The notes below the pieces were generated by a model, which had not been told where the DNA came from, made no database searches, and was given only the letters and a program-made list of their open reading frames with translations. From positions 165,771 through 229,770 of the forward strand of contig NZ_BMNC01000007.1 of assembly GCF_014646255.1 (NCBI RefSeq): 64,000 nucleotides of DNA, given 5' to 3'. Position 1 is the first letter of the stretch; each line of letters starts with the position of its first letter. The stretch comes from Lentzea pudingi (GTDB taxonomy: Bacteria > Actinomycetota > Actinomycetes > Mycobacteriales > Pseudonocardiaceae). Made by a program: the position numbers and the translations under genes. Below, in pieces: positions 1 to 7,264 of this stretch.

Positions 1-350
1 AAGGCACCCAGGGCGATACCGGTCGCCGTGACGGCGCGGGCAGCGGACCCGATGCGCTTGAAGATGCGCTTCCGCTTCTTCGCGATGTACGTGTAACCGA
101 CGAACGCGAGCAGCAGCTGCCACAGGGCGAAACACACGAGGCCGATGCCGAGTGTCCACAGCAACCACTCGCCGCCCTGAGCGATGTCGCTGATCGCGCC
201 CTTCGAGTCGGCCTGTTCGGAGTCACCGAACGCGACCTGGATCGCCAGCCACGCCACCAGGACGTGCACGACCCCGTACATCACCATGCCCGCTCGCCCG
301 AGCATCTGGACGACGGGATGTCTTCGCGCCTCTTGCGCAACAGTGGCCAC
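1..350 (-). CDS. DUF1206 domain membrane protein (3' end beyond the left edge)
   Basis: Only the N-terminal ~116 residues are visible; the gene continues past the left edge. Two hydrophobic segments are seen (about residues 20-38 and 58-80), separated by a polar stretch containing DSEQADSKGAI. This is the pattern of one unit of the DUF1206 family, which usually has three such two-helix units and a length near 260-270 residues. The function of the family is unknown. The start chosen is GTG at 350; an ATG lies 15 codons in. The gene follows the VanW-family gene on the same strand after a 46-bp gap that holds a strong inverted repeat overlapping this start codon. No clear Shine-Dalgarno sequence precedes the GTG. 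Confidence 0.75.
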   Translation of the reverse strand, partial: MATVAQEARRHPVVQMLGRAGMVMYGVVHVLVAWLAIQVAFGDSEQADSKGAISDIAQGGEWLLWTLGIGLVCFALWQLLLAFVGYTYIAKKRKRIFKRIGSAARAVTATGIALGA

Positions 351-380
351 GAACGGGTGATTACCCGCGCGTGGCCACTG
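341..380. repeat. 40-bp hairpin between VanW-like gene and DUF1206 gene
   Basis: CAGTGGCCACG (341-351) is matched exactly in inverted orientation by CGTGGCCACTG (370-380), and an inner GGGT/ACCC pair extends the hairpin. It lies 17 nt after the VanW-like stop codon and covers the GTG chosen for the DUF1206 gene. It may terminate the VanW transcript or fold over the downstream start; there is no obvious U-tract. Confidence 0.6.
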
Positions 381-396
381 TGAATCCGAGATTTTC

Positions 397-2400
397 TCAG
401 CCGCCGGGCGGCGGCTCACACACGATCTTGAACTGCGGGTCGTAGCGGACGGTCCGCGACTCGTTGCGGGACTGGCCGGTGCGGCGGTCCTTGATGGTGC
501 GCGTGTCCGTCACCGAGAAGCCGGGAGCGCCGTTGCTCGGGGCGCAGCCGGCCTTGTTGACCTTCTTCTCCTGCGGCTGCGTGGGGTTGAAGTCGCCGCT
601 CGTGGAGCCGGTGACGTCGTAGTTCTTGGTGCCCCAGAGCTTGATCGTGATCGACGAGCCGGTCCAGATGGTCTGGATGGCGACGCCGGTGTCGTCCGGG
701 TTCGTGAACGAGATGTCGATCAGGCTGTTGCCCGCGCCGTCCATGAACACGGTGGCCTCGCGGCCCTTCGGGTACCGCGTGATCCAGTAGCTGTGCTCCT
801 TGTGGCCCGCGTCCTTCATGCCCGCGTAGTAGTACGCGTTGTAGAGCGTGGTCGCGAACTGCGAGATGCCGCCACCGACCGCCATGCCGGGGATGCCGTT
901 CTCGATGATGCCGGCCTCGACGTAGCCCTGCGCGGTACCGCGGGGGCCGGTGTACTTGTTGAGGCTGAACGTCTCCTTGGGCTTCACGATCGCGCCGTTG
1001 ACCTTCTCGGCCACGACCCGGATGTTGACGCCCGACGCCGGGGCGAAGCCACCGGTGGAGAACTCGCCGATGACCTCCTTGATGCCCATCTTGTTCGCCT
1101 GCTCGGTGGTGACCTTCGCGGGCGTGTGCTTGTACTCGAACTTGACCTCGCGCGCGTCCGTCTTCTTCAACGTGTCGAAGTAGGGCTGGAGGTTCTTGTC
1201 CCAGTCGAGGTCGAGGCCGTCCACCGAGGGCTTGACCGTCGGCCTGCCGCCCTCGAAGACGATCTCGGCGTCCTTGCCCTGCTTGACCGTGTCCTTGAGC
1301 TGCGGCGTCGTGACCTCGGCGAGCTTGTCCTTGTTCGGCGTGACGTTCAGCGCGCCACCCTCACCGGGAGCGAAGGCCAGCGTGGACCCGATCTGCTCCG
1401 GCGTGAGCGTCGCGTCCTTGCCCTCGCCCTTGATGACGACCGGACCGGACACCGCGGTCTTCACGACGTCGTTGAGCGCCTTCTCGACGCCCTCCTTGGT
1501 CGTCTTGACCGGGGTGAAGTCCATCGGGACCTCGACCGGGTTGCCGGACGCCCAGTTCGCGACCACCGCGGTCACGGCGTCCTCGGCCTTGAGCTTCTGG
1601 CCGTCGTGCGGCTCGACCGCGACGGGCGTCGCACCCTCGAACTTGATGGTGCCCTCGATCGGGTCGTGGTCGAGCTTGGGGCGCAGGGCCTCGAGCGCGC
1701 CGGAGACCTTCGCGTCGTCCGCCTTCGTCGCGACACCGACCTCGCGGCTGGTGAAGAACGAGGTGACACGCGTGAACGGGCTGAGCGGCTGGCTGCCCGC
1801 ACGTTCGATCGTGCCGTTCCAGTCGAGCTCCAGGCCCGCGGCCTTGGGGTCGAGCTCGGACGTGACGTCGCCGGCCTTGAGCGCGACGGGCTTGTCCAGC
1901 CGCGGGCCGATCTGGTCGCGGAGCTTCTTCTCGGCCTCGTCGTGGCCCATGCCGCCGACGTCGACGCCCGCCACCGTCACACCGCGCGGCACGTTGCCGC
2001 TGGAGACGAGGATGTCGAGGCCGTAGAGCAGGCCGAAGGCGCCGACCACGGCCGCGGCCACGATCAACGCCTTCTTCTTCGTGTTCTTCGGCTGGGCCTC
2101 GTCCTCGCCCGGCTCGATCATCACGGGCCCGTAGACGCCGGAGTCCTCCGGGCGCGGCTCGGGTTGCGGGACGGGCGGCGCCACCGGCTTCATGTACTCC
2201 GTGGCGTCCTCGCCGGCCGGGAACCCGACACCGGGCACCGCCGCGGTGATGGTCGGCTCGCTCGAGTCCGGCTCCTCAGACGGCCAGGCCGCGGTCGAGG
2301 CGTCCACCTGGACCGGCGCGATCTTGGTCGTCTGCTCCGAGGACGTGCCGCCGGGACCCACCGGAGGCATCGCTCTCGTCTTGTCAGCGTCGTACGGCAC
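397..2400 (-). CDS. VanW family protein with peptidoglycan-binding-like repeats
   Basis: 667-residue predicted cell-surface protein. A long acidic, proline-rich cytoplasmic N-terminus (residues 1-107) is followed by a KKK stop-transfer motif and one membrane helix (about 110-130). Then come tandem extracellular repeats of the PG_binding_4 type (GVTVAGVDVGGMGHDEAEKKL and later copies) and a VanW domain near residues 450-590, including FSLNKYTGPR and GGGISQFATTLYNAYYYAG. VanW domains occur in cell-wall-associated proteins, but their biochemical role is unproven. The GTG start follows GGGGAG by 4 nt. The gene is separated from the GroES-like gene upstream by about 75 bp. A role in envelope or peptidoglycan maintenance is inferred from the domains only. 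Confidence 0.88.
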   Translation of the reverse strand: MPYDADKTRAMPPVGPGGTSSEQTTKIAPVQVDASTAAWPSEEPDSSEPTITAAVPGVGFPAGEDATEYMKPVAPPVPQPEPRPEDSGVYGPVMIEPGEDEAQPKNTKKKALIVAAAVVGAFGLLYGLDILVSSGNVPRGVTVAGVDVGGMGHDEAEKKLRDQIGPRLDKPVALKAGDVTSELDPKAAGLELDWNGTIERAGSQPLSPFTRVTSFFTSREVGVATKADDAKVSGALEALRPKLDHDPIEGTIKFEGATPVAVEPHDGQKLKAEDAVTAVVANWASGNPVEVPMDFTPVKTTKEGVEKALNDVVKTAVSGPVVIKGEGKDATLTPEQIGSTLAFAPGEGGALNVTPNKDKLAEVTTPQLKDTVKQGKDAEIVFEGGRPTVKPSVDGLDLDWDKNLQPYFDTLKKTDAREVKFEYKHTPAKVTTEQANKMGIKEVIGEFSTGGFAPASGVNIRVVAEKVNGAIVKPKETFSLNKYTGPRGTAQGYVEAGIIENGIPGMAVGGGISQFATTLYNAYYYAGMKDAGHKEHSYWITRYPKGREATVFMDGAGNSLIDISFTNPDDTGVAIQTIWTGSSITIKLWGTKNYDVTGSTSGDFNPTQPQEKKVNKAGCAPSNGAPGFSVTDTRTIKDRRTGQSRNESRTVRYDPQFKIVCEPPPGG

Positions 2401-2475
2401 AGCTCTCCCCGTTGCCCTGTCTCCTGAGGTGGCCCATGTGTGTGTAGCTATCAGGCGTCGATCACGAACCGGCGC

Positions 2476-2796
2476 TCATAGGTACAGACCAGTACCGTGT
2501 TCGGTGAGCTCCGTCGCCACCGCGTGCAGATCGCGTTCCCTCATCACGAGATACGTGGTGCCGTGCACCTCGACCTCAAGCTGATCTTCCGGGTTGAACA
2601 TCACCCGGTCGCCGACCTTCACGTGGCGCACGCTGGTACCGACTCCGAACACTTCACCCCACGCCAACCGCTTCGCCATCTGGGCCGTAGCGGGGATCAC
2701 GATGCCTCCGCTGGAACGCCGCTCGCCGTCCTCGGGCGAGATGCGGACCATCACACGGTCGTACAGCATCTGGATCTCGAGCTTGACATCAGGCAC
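2476..2796 (-). CDS. GroES-like co-chaperonin family protein
   Basis: 106-residue protein with the Cpn10 beta-barrel pattern. MLYDRVMVRISPEDGERRSS begins the fold, SGGIVIPATA forms the mobile-loop-like segment, and VGDRVMFNPEDQLEVEVHG ends with a RERDLHAV strand. It is not next to groEL, and actinomycetes usually carry a separate groES-groEL pair, so this is probably a divergent accessory paralog. It starts 10 bp after the end of the NHL-thioredoxin gene, which argues for one transcript. The GTG start has a weak Shine-Dalgarno region; translational coupling to the gene upstream is likely. Client and partner are unknown. Confidence 0.8.
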   Translation of the reverse strand: MPDVKLEIQMLYDRVMVRISPEDGERRSSGGIVIPATAQMAKRLAWGEVFGVGTSVRHVKVGDRVMFNPEDQLEVEVHGTTYLVMRERDLHAVATELTEHGTGLYL

Positions 2797-2805
2797 CAGC
2801 AGAGT

Positions 2806-4665
2806 CTACGTGCCCTGCTGACCGTCCTCGTCCATGCCGCCCATCAGCAACGGGAGCCTGGTAGGTGCATCGGCAACCACTCGAACGGGGACACCCCAGT
2901 CCTGCCTGGTCAGGCGGCAGACCGGGTGTTCGTCGGCAGGATCGTCACTGCAACTGGCGGCCTGCGCTACGACGTGCAGAACGCCGTTCGTGACCTGATC
3001 GTTGATCCGCAACGCCCGTACCAGTTCGGTGGTGACGCCCGCGCCCTCGACGATCAGCTCCGGGGGTGAGCTCGTGATCTCCAAACGTGTTGAGGGGCCA
3101 TACCTTTCGTCCAGTTTCGTCCCCTTCGGAGGGGTGAAGACGACGGCGAGCTCGAACTCCCCGGCCGCGATGTCGGTGGACGGCCGCTTCACCTCGTGGG
3201 CAGCGCCGTCGATCTTCACGGCCGCCGCCGTGAACCGCTCGAGCCGGTGCGCGGCACTCGCGACCACGACGAGCTCGTTGTCGACGACGAGTGCGTCGGA
3301 CGGCTCGGCGACGTCCGTGGCGATGGTCGTCAGGGTGTTCGTCTCGGGATCGAAGCGCCTGATCGCGTTGTTGTAGGTGTCGCTGATGGCGACCGAGTGG
3401 TCCGCGAGGACCGTGACGCCCAGCGGGTGCTGCAGCAGCGCCTCGTCCGCGTCGCCGTCCTTGTGCCCGAACGAGAACAGCCCCTTGCCGATGACGGTGC
3501 GGACCTCGCCGTTCTCGAGGTAGCGCAGCGCGCTCGTCTCGGAGTCGACCATCCACAACCGGTCGCCGTCGGCCGCGAGCCCGGACGTCTGCGCGAAGAA
3601 CGCACCGTCCGCCGGCCCGTCGTTGATGCCTTCGACGGTGGTGCCGGCGAGTCTTGAGACGGTGTTCGTGGCGGGGTCGAAGAAGCTCAGCGTGTGGTTG
3701 CCGGCCATCGCGATGGTGACGCCACCGTTCCACCACGCGACGTCCCACGGACTCGTCAGCTCGATCTTGTCGGCCGGCCCGTCGGTCTCGCCGTCACGCC
3801 ACTGCTCACCGGTGCCCGCGAGCGTCGTGACCTCACCGGTGTCGAGGTCGAGGCCGCGCAGCAGGTGGTTGACCGTGTCCGCGACGACGACCTGGTTGGT
3901 GCCGGGCACCAGCGTGAGGCCCGCGGGCTCGGAGAAGGTGGGGTTCAGCCCGTCCAGGCGACCGCGCTCACCGGTGCCGATGCGGCGGATCACCGTTTCG
4001 CCGTCGGGTTCGAGCTCCACGATGCTGTGGTGCGCCGAGTCGCTGACGAGGATCGTGTTCCGCGGCGTGACGATGGCCTTGGCGGGGAAGCGGAGCGTGG
4101 TGCTCGCCGGCTCCGGCGCCTGGTACGGCCCCCGCCCGCGGTGCAGCGTGCCCTTCTCGTCGTGCTCCTCGACCAGCTCCCTGATGATGGTCCTGAGGGC
4201 CTCGACGTGCCCCTCACCAGCGGCGACGTGCACGACGTAGCCCTCTGGGTCGATCAGGTCCAGCGTGGGCCACGCCTTCACGGCGTAGTTCTGCCACGTC
4301 GTGAGCTCCGGGTCGTCCAGGACCGGGTGGTGCACCTCGTACCGTTCGACGGCGGCCTTCAGCGCCTCCGGGTCGGCCTCGTGCACGAACTTCGGCGAGT
4401 GGACGCCGATCGTGACGAGGACGTCCTCGAACTCCTTCTCCAGCGGGCGCAGCTCGTCGAGGACGTGCAGGCAGTTGATGCAGCAGAAGGTCCAGAAGTC
4501 GAGCAGCACGATCTTGCCGCGCAGGTCCTTGAGGCTGATCTGCTCGCCACCGGTGTTCAGCCAGCCGCGTCCTACCAGTTCAGGGGCTCGGACACGGGCA
4601 CGGCGCTTCACAGTCGTCACGGCCGTATCCAACACTGTGGACGGTCGCGCTGTTCCGGGGTCCAT
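2806..4665 (-). CDS. NHL-repeat thioredoxin-like protein (NHLRC2-like)
   Basis: 619 residues. A thioredoxin-like domain (about 30-180) holds the redox motif in LLDFWTFCCINCLHVL (CxxC = C62/C65). It is followed by an NHL beta-propeller (about 185-480), seen as repeats such as ILVSDSAHHSIVELEPDG and VVVADTVNHLLRGLDLDTG, and a C-terminal beta domain with a cysteine-rich CSDDPADEHPVCR segment. The arrangement matches bacterial NHLRC2-like proteins; a thiol-redox or scaffold role is inferred. The ATG start lies inside the left copy of a 32-bp direct repeat, so its first nine codons are duplicated beyond the toxin-antitoxin cassette. In the other copy the same ATG overlaps the DUF4259 stop codon, which indicates this gene was once coupled to DUF4259. 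Confidence 0.88.
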   Translation of the reverse strand: MDPGTARPSTVLDTAVTTVKRRARVRAPELVGRGWLNTGGEQISLKDLRGKIVLLDFWTFCCINCLHVLDELRPLEKEFEDVLVTIGVHSPKFVHEADPEALKAAVERYEVHHPVLDDPELTTWQNYAVKAWPTLDLIDPEGYVVHVAAGEGHVEALRTIIRELVEEHDEKGTLHRGRGPYQAPEPASTTLRFPAKAIVTPRNTILVSDSAHHSIVELEPDGETVIRRIGTGERGRLDGLNPTFSEPAGLTLVPGTNQVVVADTVNHLLRGLDLDTGEVTTLAGTGEQWRDGETDGPADKIELTSPWDVAWWNGGVTIAMAGNHTLSFFDPATNTVSRLAGTTVEGINDGPADGAFFAQTSGLAADGDRLWMVDSETSALRYLENGEVRTVIGKGLFSFGHKDGDADEALLQHPLGVTVLADHSVAISDTYNNAIRRFDPETNTLTTIATDVAEPSDALVVDNELVVVASAAHRLERFTAAAVKIDGAAHEVKRPSTDIAAGEFELAVVFTPPKGTKLDERYGPSTRLEITSSPPELIVEGAGVTTELVRALRINDQVTNGVLHVVAQAASCSDDPADEHPVCRLTRQDWGVPVRVVADAPTRLPLLMGGMDEDGQQGT

Positions 4666-4671
4666 CAGGTG
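4640..4671. repeat. 32-bp direct repeat, left copy, flanking vapBC
   Basis: Identical over 32 bp to 5780-5811, with the match ending abruptly on both sides. This copy carries the start codon and first nine codons of the NHL-thioredoxin gene (minus strand). With the right copy it brackets the VapBC50-type module. It may be a target-site duplication or attachment-like site, or the scar of a homology-mediated insertion. Confidence 0.9.
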
Positions 4672-4711
4672 GACTGCTTTCGTTTTGTTCGTTTTGAGCT
4701 AGCCTGAAGGC
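4672..4711 (+). promoter_or_regulatory. Probable vapBC promoter/leader
   Basis: Only 40 bp separate the left direct repeat from the antitoxin ATG. The stretch is T-rich (TTTCGTTTTGTTCGTTTTG) and much richer in AT than its surroundings. It ends with TGAAGGC, an acceptable Shine-Dalgarno sequence, before the ATG at 4712. Promoter hexamers cannot be assigned firmly. Because the cassette brings its own leader, expression should not depend on the flanking minus-strand operon. Antitoxins of this type commonly bind their own promoter, so autoregulation here is expected but not shown. Confidence 0.5.
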
Positions 4712-5203
4712 ATGACGGCAGGTGCGAGCGAGCGAACAGTGCTGCCTCCGGCCCAACCGGAGAGCTTGTCCCCGTGGGTCGCGGCACTGACGCGTTCGGG
4801 GAACGAGGCCGCCGCGCTCGTGGCACCCGACGGCACGAACCTCCCACTACCCCCGGAAATCTTCGACGTGCTGAGGGAGGTCGTGTTCGCGATGTCACGA
4901 GGCCTGGCGATCACGGTGGCCCCGCAACACACCGTTCTCACGACAAGCGAAGCCGCACATCTGTTGGGGGTCTCACGGCCGACCCTGGTGCGTTTGCTCG
5001 AGGCCGGAGAGATTCCTTACGAGCAACCCAACAGACATCGCCGAGTTCGCTTGGCAGATCTTCTCGCCTACCAGGACCGCTCCCGCAGAGCACGCGGCGC
5101 TGGACTGGACGAGATGGTCCGCGACGGCGAGGACAGCGGACTGTACGACCTCCCGTTGGACACGCCGTTCGAACGGATGCCGACGAACGACGACTTCAGG
5201 TGA
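4712..5203 (+). CDS. vapB50: VapB50-type antitoxin with excisionase-like HTH
   Basis: 163-residue protein. The middle part (about 75-120, TTSEAAHLLGVSRPTLVRLL then IPYEQPNRHRRVRLADLLAY) is an excisionase/MerR-like winged helix-turn-helix of the HTH_17 type. The acidic C-terminal tail (LDEMVRDGEDSGLYDLPLDT) is typical of a toxin-neutralising segment. It is followed after 3 bp by a PIN-domain gene. This is the VapB50-VapC50 arrangement known in mycobacteria (Rv3750c-Rv3749c); naming rests on architecture, not on a search. GC content looks lower than in the neighbouring genes. The module is bounded exactly by 32-bp direct repeats, suggesting it arrived as a unit. Confidence 0.85.
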   Translation: MTAGASERTVLPPAQPESLSPWVAALTRSGNEAAALVAPDGTNLPLPPEIFDVLREVVFAMSRGLAITVAPQHTVLTTSEAAHLLGVSRPTLVRLLEAGEIPYEQPNRHRRVRLADLLAYQDRSRRARGAGLDEMVRDGEDSGLYDLPLDTPFERMPTNDDFR

Positions 5204-5206
5204 TCA

Positions 5207-5779
5207 GTGCTACCCGTCTTCATCGACACGTGCGTCCTGCTCAGGCCCTATCTGTGCGACACGTTGCTGACAATCAGCGAATGCGGCGTCTACCGTCCGC
5301 TGTGGTCGAGTGACGTGTTGGCCGAACTGGATCGGAACCTGCGCAAGCGCGGTGCCTCCGAACACCAGGTGTCTCACCGGCTCGGCCAGATGCAACGGCA
5401 CTTCCCGGACGCCGAGGTGACGGGCTACCAGCACCTGATCAACGCGATGGAGAACGACGCCAAGGATCGACACGTTCTGGCAGCTGCGGTGTGGGGTGGC
5501 GCCGAACTCCTGGTCACCGAGAACCTGAAGGACTTCCCTGACGCGGCCGTCAGCCGGTTCGGCATCGAAGTGCTGCACCAGGACGAGTTCCTTCTGGACC
5601 AGCTCGATCTCGCCCCCGAACTGGTGATCGCAGCGCTCGGGCGACAGGTGTCCCGGTATCGGCGAGCACCGCGTTCTGTCGACGACCTGCTTGAGATCCT
5701 GGCCAACGACGGTCACCGGTGCACTGGGTTCGCCGAGGCATTCCGCAGCGCTCGGCCGTTCGGTACTTGGAGACGTTGA
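5207..5779 (+). CDS. vapC50: VapC50-type PIN-domain ribonuclease toxin
   Basis: 190 residues with a PIN fold of the PIN_3/COG1569-like type. FIDTCVLL carries the first acidic residue (D7); E40 is in VLAELDRN; D84/D87 are in NDAKDRHVLAAA; TENLKDFP gives N106/D109. These acidic residues would hold the catalytic metal for RNA cleavage. A helical C-terminal extension (about 125-190) matches the longer VapC50 group. The GTG start lies 3 bp after the antitoxin stop. The TGA stop ends at 5779, directly against the right direct repeat, so nothing separates the toxin from the repeat. Intact residues suggest an active toxin. Confidence 0.87.
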   Translation: MLPVFIDTCVLLRPYLCDTLLTISECGVYRPLWSSDVLAELDRNLRKRGASEHQVSHRLGQMQRHFPDAEVTGYQHLINAMENDAKDRHVLAAAVWGGAELLVTENLKDFPDAAVSRFGIEVLHQDEFLLDQLDLAPELVIAALGRQVSRYRRAPRSVDDLLEILANDGHRCTGFAEAFRSARPFGTWRR

Positions 5780-5811
5780 GACGGTCGCGCTGTTCCGGGG
5801 TCCATCAGGTG
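5780..5811. repeat. 32-bp direct repeat, right copy, flanking vapBC
   Basis: Perfect copy of 4640-4671. On the minus strand it contains the final stop codon of the DUF4259 gene overlapping an ATG (TGATG at 5807-5803). The ATG opens the same nine codons that begin the NHL-thioredoxin gene. Here the reading frame runs into cassette sequence instead, so this ATG is a relic of the uninterrupted operon. Confidence 0.9.
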
Positions 5812-6200
5812 AGAAGGACGGCCCTGAGGTCCGCCACACCCTGCCGCCACTGCGGCCCGTACTCCGTCTCCTCCCACAGCTCCAGCAGCTCCGAGTTCGG
5901 CGCCACGACGCGGTCGAGCGCCTGGACCGCGAGAGGCCGCAGGTCCGGGGAGAAAACCGGCAACGGCTTCTTCGGCGCGTACGAGGTGGTGATCGGGGCG
6001 CCTCCCGGCAACTGGGCGGCGATCAACGCGGCCGAGGCCAGCGCCTTGCACGCCTCGTAGCTGTCGAGGTACTCAGCCGATTCGATCGCGTCGGTCAGTG
6101 CCGACCGGACGAGGGTCTCGCTCTCCAGCGCGTCGTCCAGGTGGCCGGAGAAGTCCGCGGCCGTGTCGTTGTCGAAGTGTCCGATGTCCCAGGTGCCCAT
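5805..6200 (-). CDS. DUF4259 domain protein
   Basis: About 131 residues. The start at 6200 gives MGTWDIGHFDNDTAADFSGH, the usual beginning of DUF4259 proteins; ATGs at 6212 and 6224 would add four or eight residues. The helical body with EACKALASAALIAAQLPG and LELWEET fits the family; function is unknown. The upstream pentapeptide gene ends at 6217, so the two are probably cotranscribed. Its stop codon lies in the right 32-bp repeat and overlaps a relic ATG, showing that the next gene of the operon was the NHL-thioredoxin gene before the vapBC cassette entered. The protein itself is intact. Confidence 0.82.
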   Translation of the reverse strand: MGTWDIGHFDNDTAADFSGHLDDALESETLVRSALTDAIESAEYLDSYEACKALASAALIAAQLPGGAPITTSYAPKKPLPVFSPDLRPLAVQALDRVVAPNSELLELWEETEYGPQWRQGVADLRAVLLT

Positions 6201-6216
6201 GGCGGTGATCATGGCA

Positions 6217-7125
6217 TCAGGCACCGACAGTTCCGGGCAGCTTCAGGCCGGGCTTCTCGCCGTCGTCGAACATCGGCGGCACGGTGATCACCGCCTCGGA
6301 CAGGTCCACCTCTCCGCCTGCGAACTTGGCGCCGCGGAACGACACCTCGCCGCCGTTGAACGCCGCGCCCTCGAACTTCACCCGGCCGCTGCGGAACTCG
6401 GCACCGTCGAACGTCACGCGGGCGCCGTTGAAGGAGGCGCCGCCGAACCACACCTCGCCGCCGTCCACCACCATGCCGTCGAACGAGATCCAGCCGCTCG
6501 GGAACCTCGCCAGGCTCAGGAAGAACTTGCCCGACGGCAGGTGGATGCCGGAGAAGTCCGCCGAGCGCAGGACCGCGCGGACCAGGTCGAAGTCGTGGCC
6601 CTGCCAGCTGAACGGCGCGCCGGCGCGGAGGTGGCGGGAGATCACGCTGGTGATCGCCAGGCGCACCTCGGACTCCGCGTCGAGGTACCACTCCGAGTCC
6701 AGCGACGGCTCGTACGGGATGCGCAGGTACGAGCAGAGCACGTCGATGCAGACCTGGCGCTGTTCCGGCCACTCGTCGGCCAGCGAGGCAAGGGCGTAGA
6801 TGCCCGCCAGGCGGACGGTCGGGGCCTCGTTGCCGATCTGGGTGCACGCGGCGCCGAAGCGGTCGGTGAGCAGCTTCGAGCGTTCGCGGGTCTCGGCGGA
6901 CTCGCTGATGCGTTGTTTGCGGTAGGCGACGACCAATGCGACGACGCCGCCGACGCCCGCCACGACGGTCAGGGCGACCTTGATGATGTCCAGTCTCGAC
7001 GACGGCGCGGTGGGGAAACCCAAGGCGACCCACAGGAGTGCCGCGGACGACGCGAAGACGGTCAGGCCGATCAGCACCACCAGGCCGATGTGCTTCTTGA
7101 TTGACCAGAGCAGGCCGGAGTCCAC
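6217..7125 (-). CDS. Membrane-anchored pentapeptide-repeat protein
   Basis: 302 residues. Two membrane helices (about 12-35 and 45-66) precede a charged linker (YRKQRISESAETRERSKLLTDRF). A conserved helical part (PTVRLAGIYALASLADEWPEQRQ) follows, then a C-terminal pentapeptide-type beta-helix (about 185-285) of repeats such as FNGARVTFDGAEFRSGRVKF. The IYALASLA plus pentapeptide arrangement recurs in actinobacterial membrane proteins of unknown function. It opens the operon that continues with DUF4259 and, before the insertion, the NHL thioredoxin and GroES-like protein. A scaffolding or protein-protein role is inference. Confidence 0.85.
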   Translation of the reverse strand: MDSGLLWSIKKHIGLVVLIGLTVFASSAALLWVALGFPTAPSSRLDIIKVALTVVAGVGGVVALVVAYRKQRISESAETRERSKLLTDRFGAACTQIGNEAPTVRLAGIYALASLADEWPEQRQVCIDVLCSYLRIPYEPSLDSEWYLDAESEVRLAITSVISRHLRAGAPFSWQGHDFDLVRAVLRSADFSGIHLPSGKFFLSLARFPSGWISFDGMVVDGGEVWFGGASFNGARVTFDGAEFRSGRVKFEGAAFNGGEVSFRGAKFAGGEVDLSEAVITVPPMFDDGEKPGLKLPGTVGA

Positions 7126-7264
7126 GGTGCTGGACGTTAGCGGCCAGTCTCGCTCAGCGGGACGGAATTGACCGGAACCCGGTGGTAGCCCTCATGATGG
7201 GACGCAGACCGCCCGTCTGAACCTTTTCGCCGTGATCGGCGTAGAGGACCCCGGGAGGTGCGTG

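Noticed and set aside
793..2427. A 544-codon plus-strand frame opposite the VanW-like gene
   Set aside because: Leu/Arg/Asp-rich shadow frame; the minus-strand protein has clear domains.
4640..5811. Classical insertion sequence carrying vapBC
   Set aside because: No transposase, no terminal inverted repeats inside the direct repeats, and 32 bp is much longer than usual target duplications.
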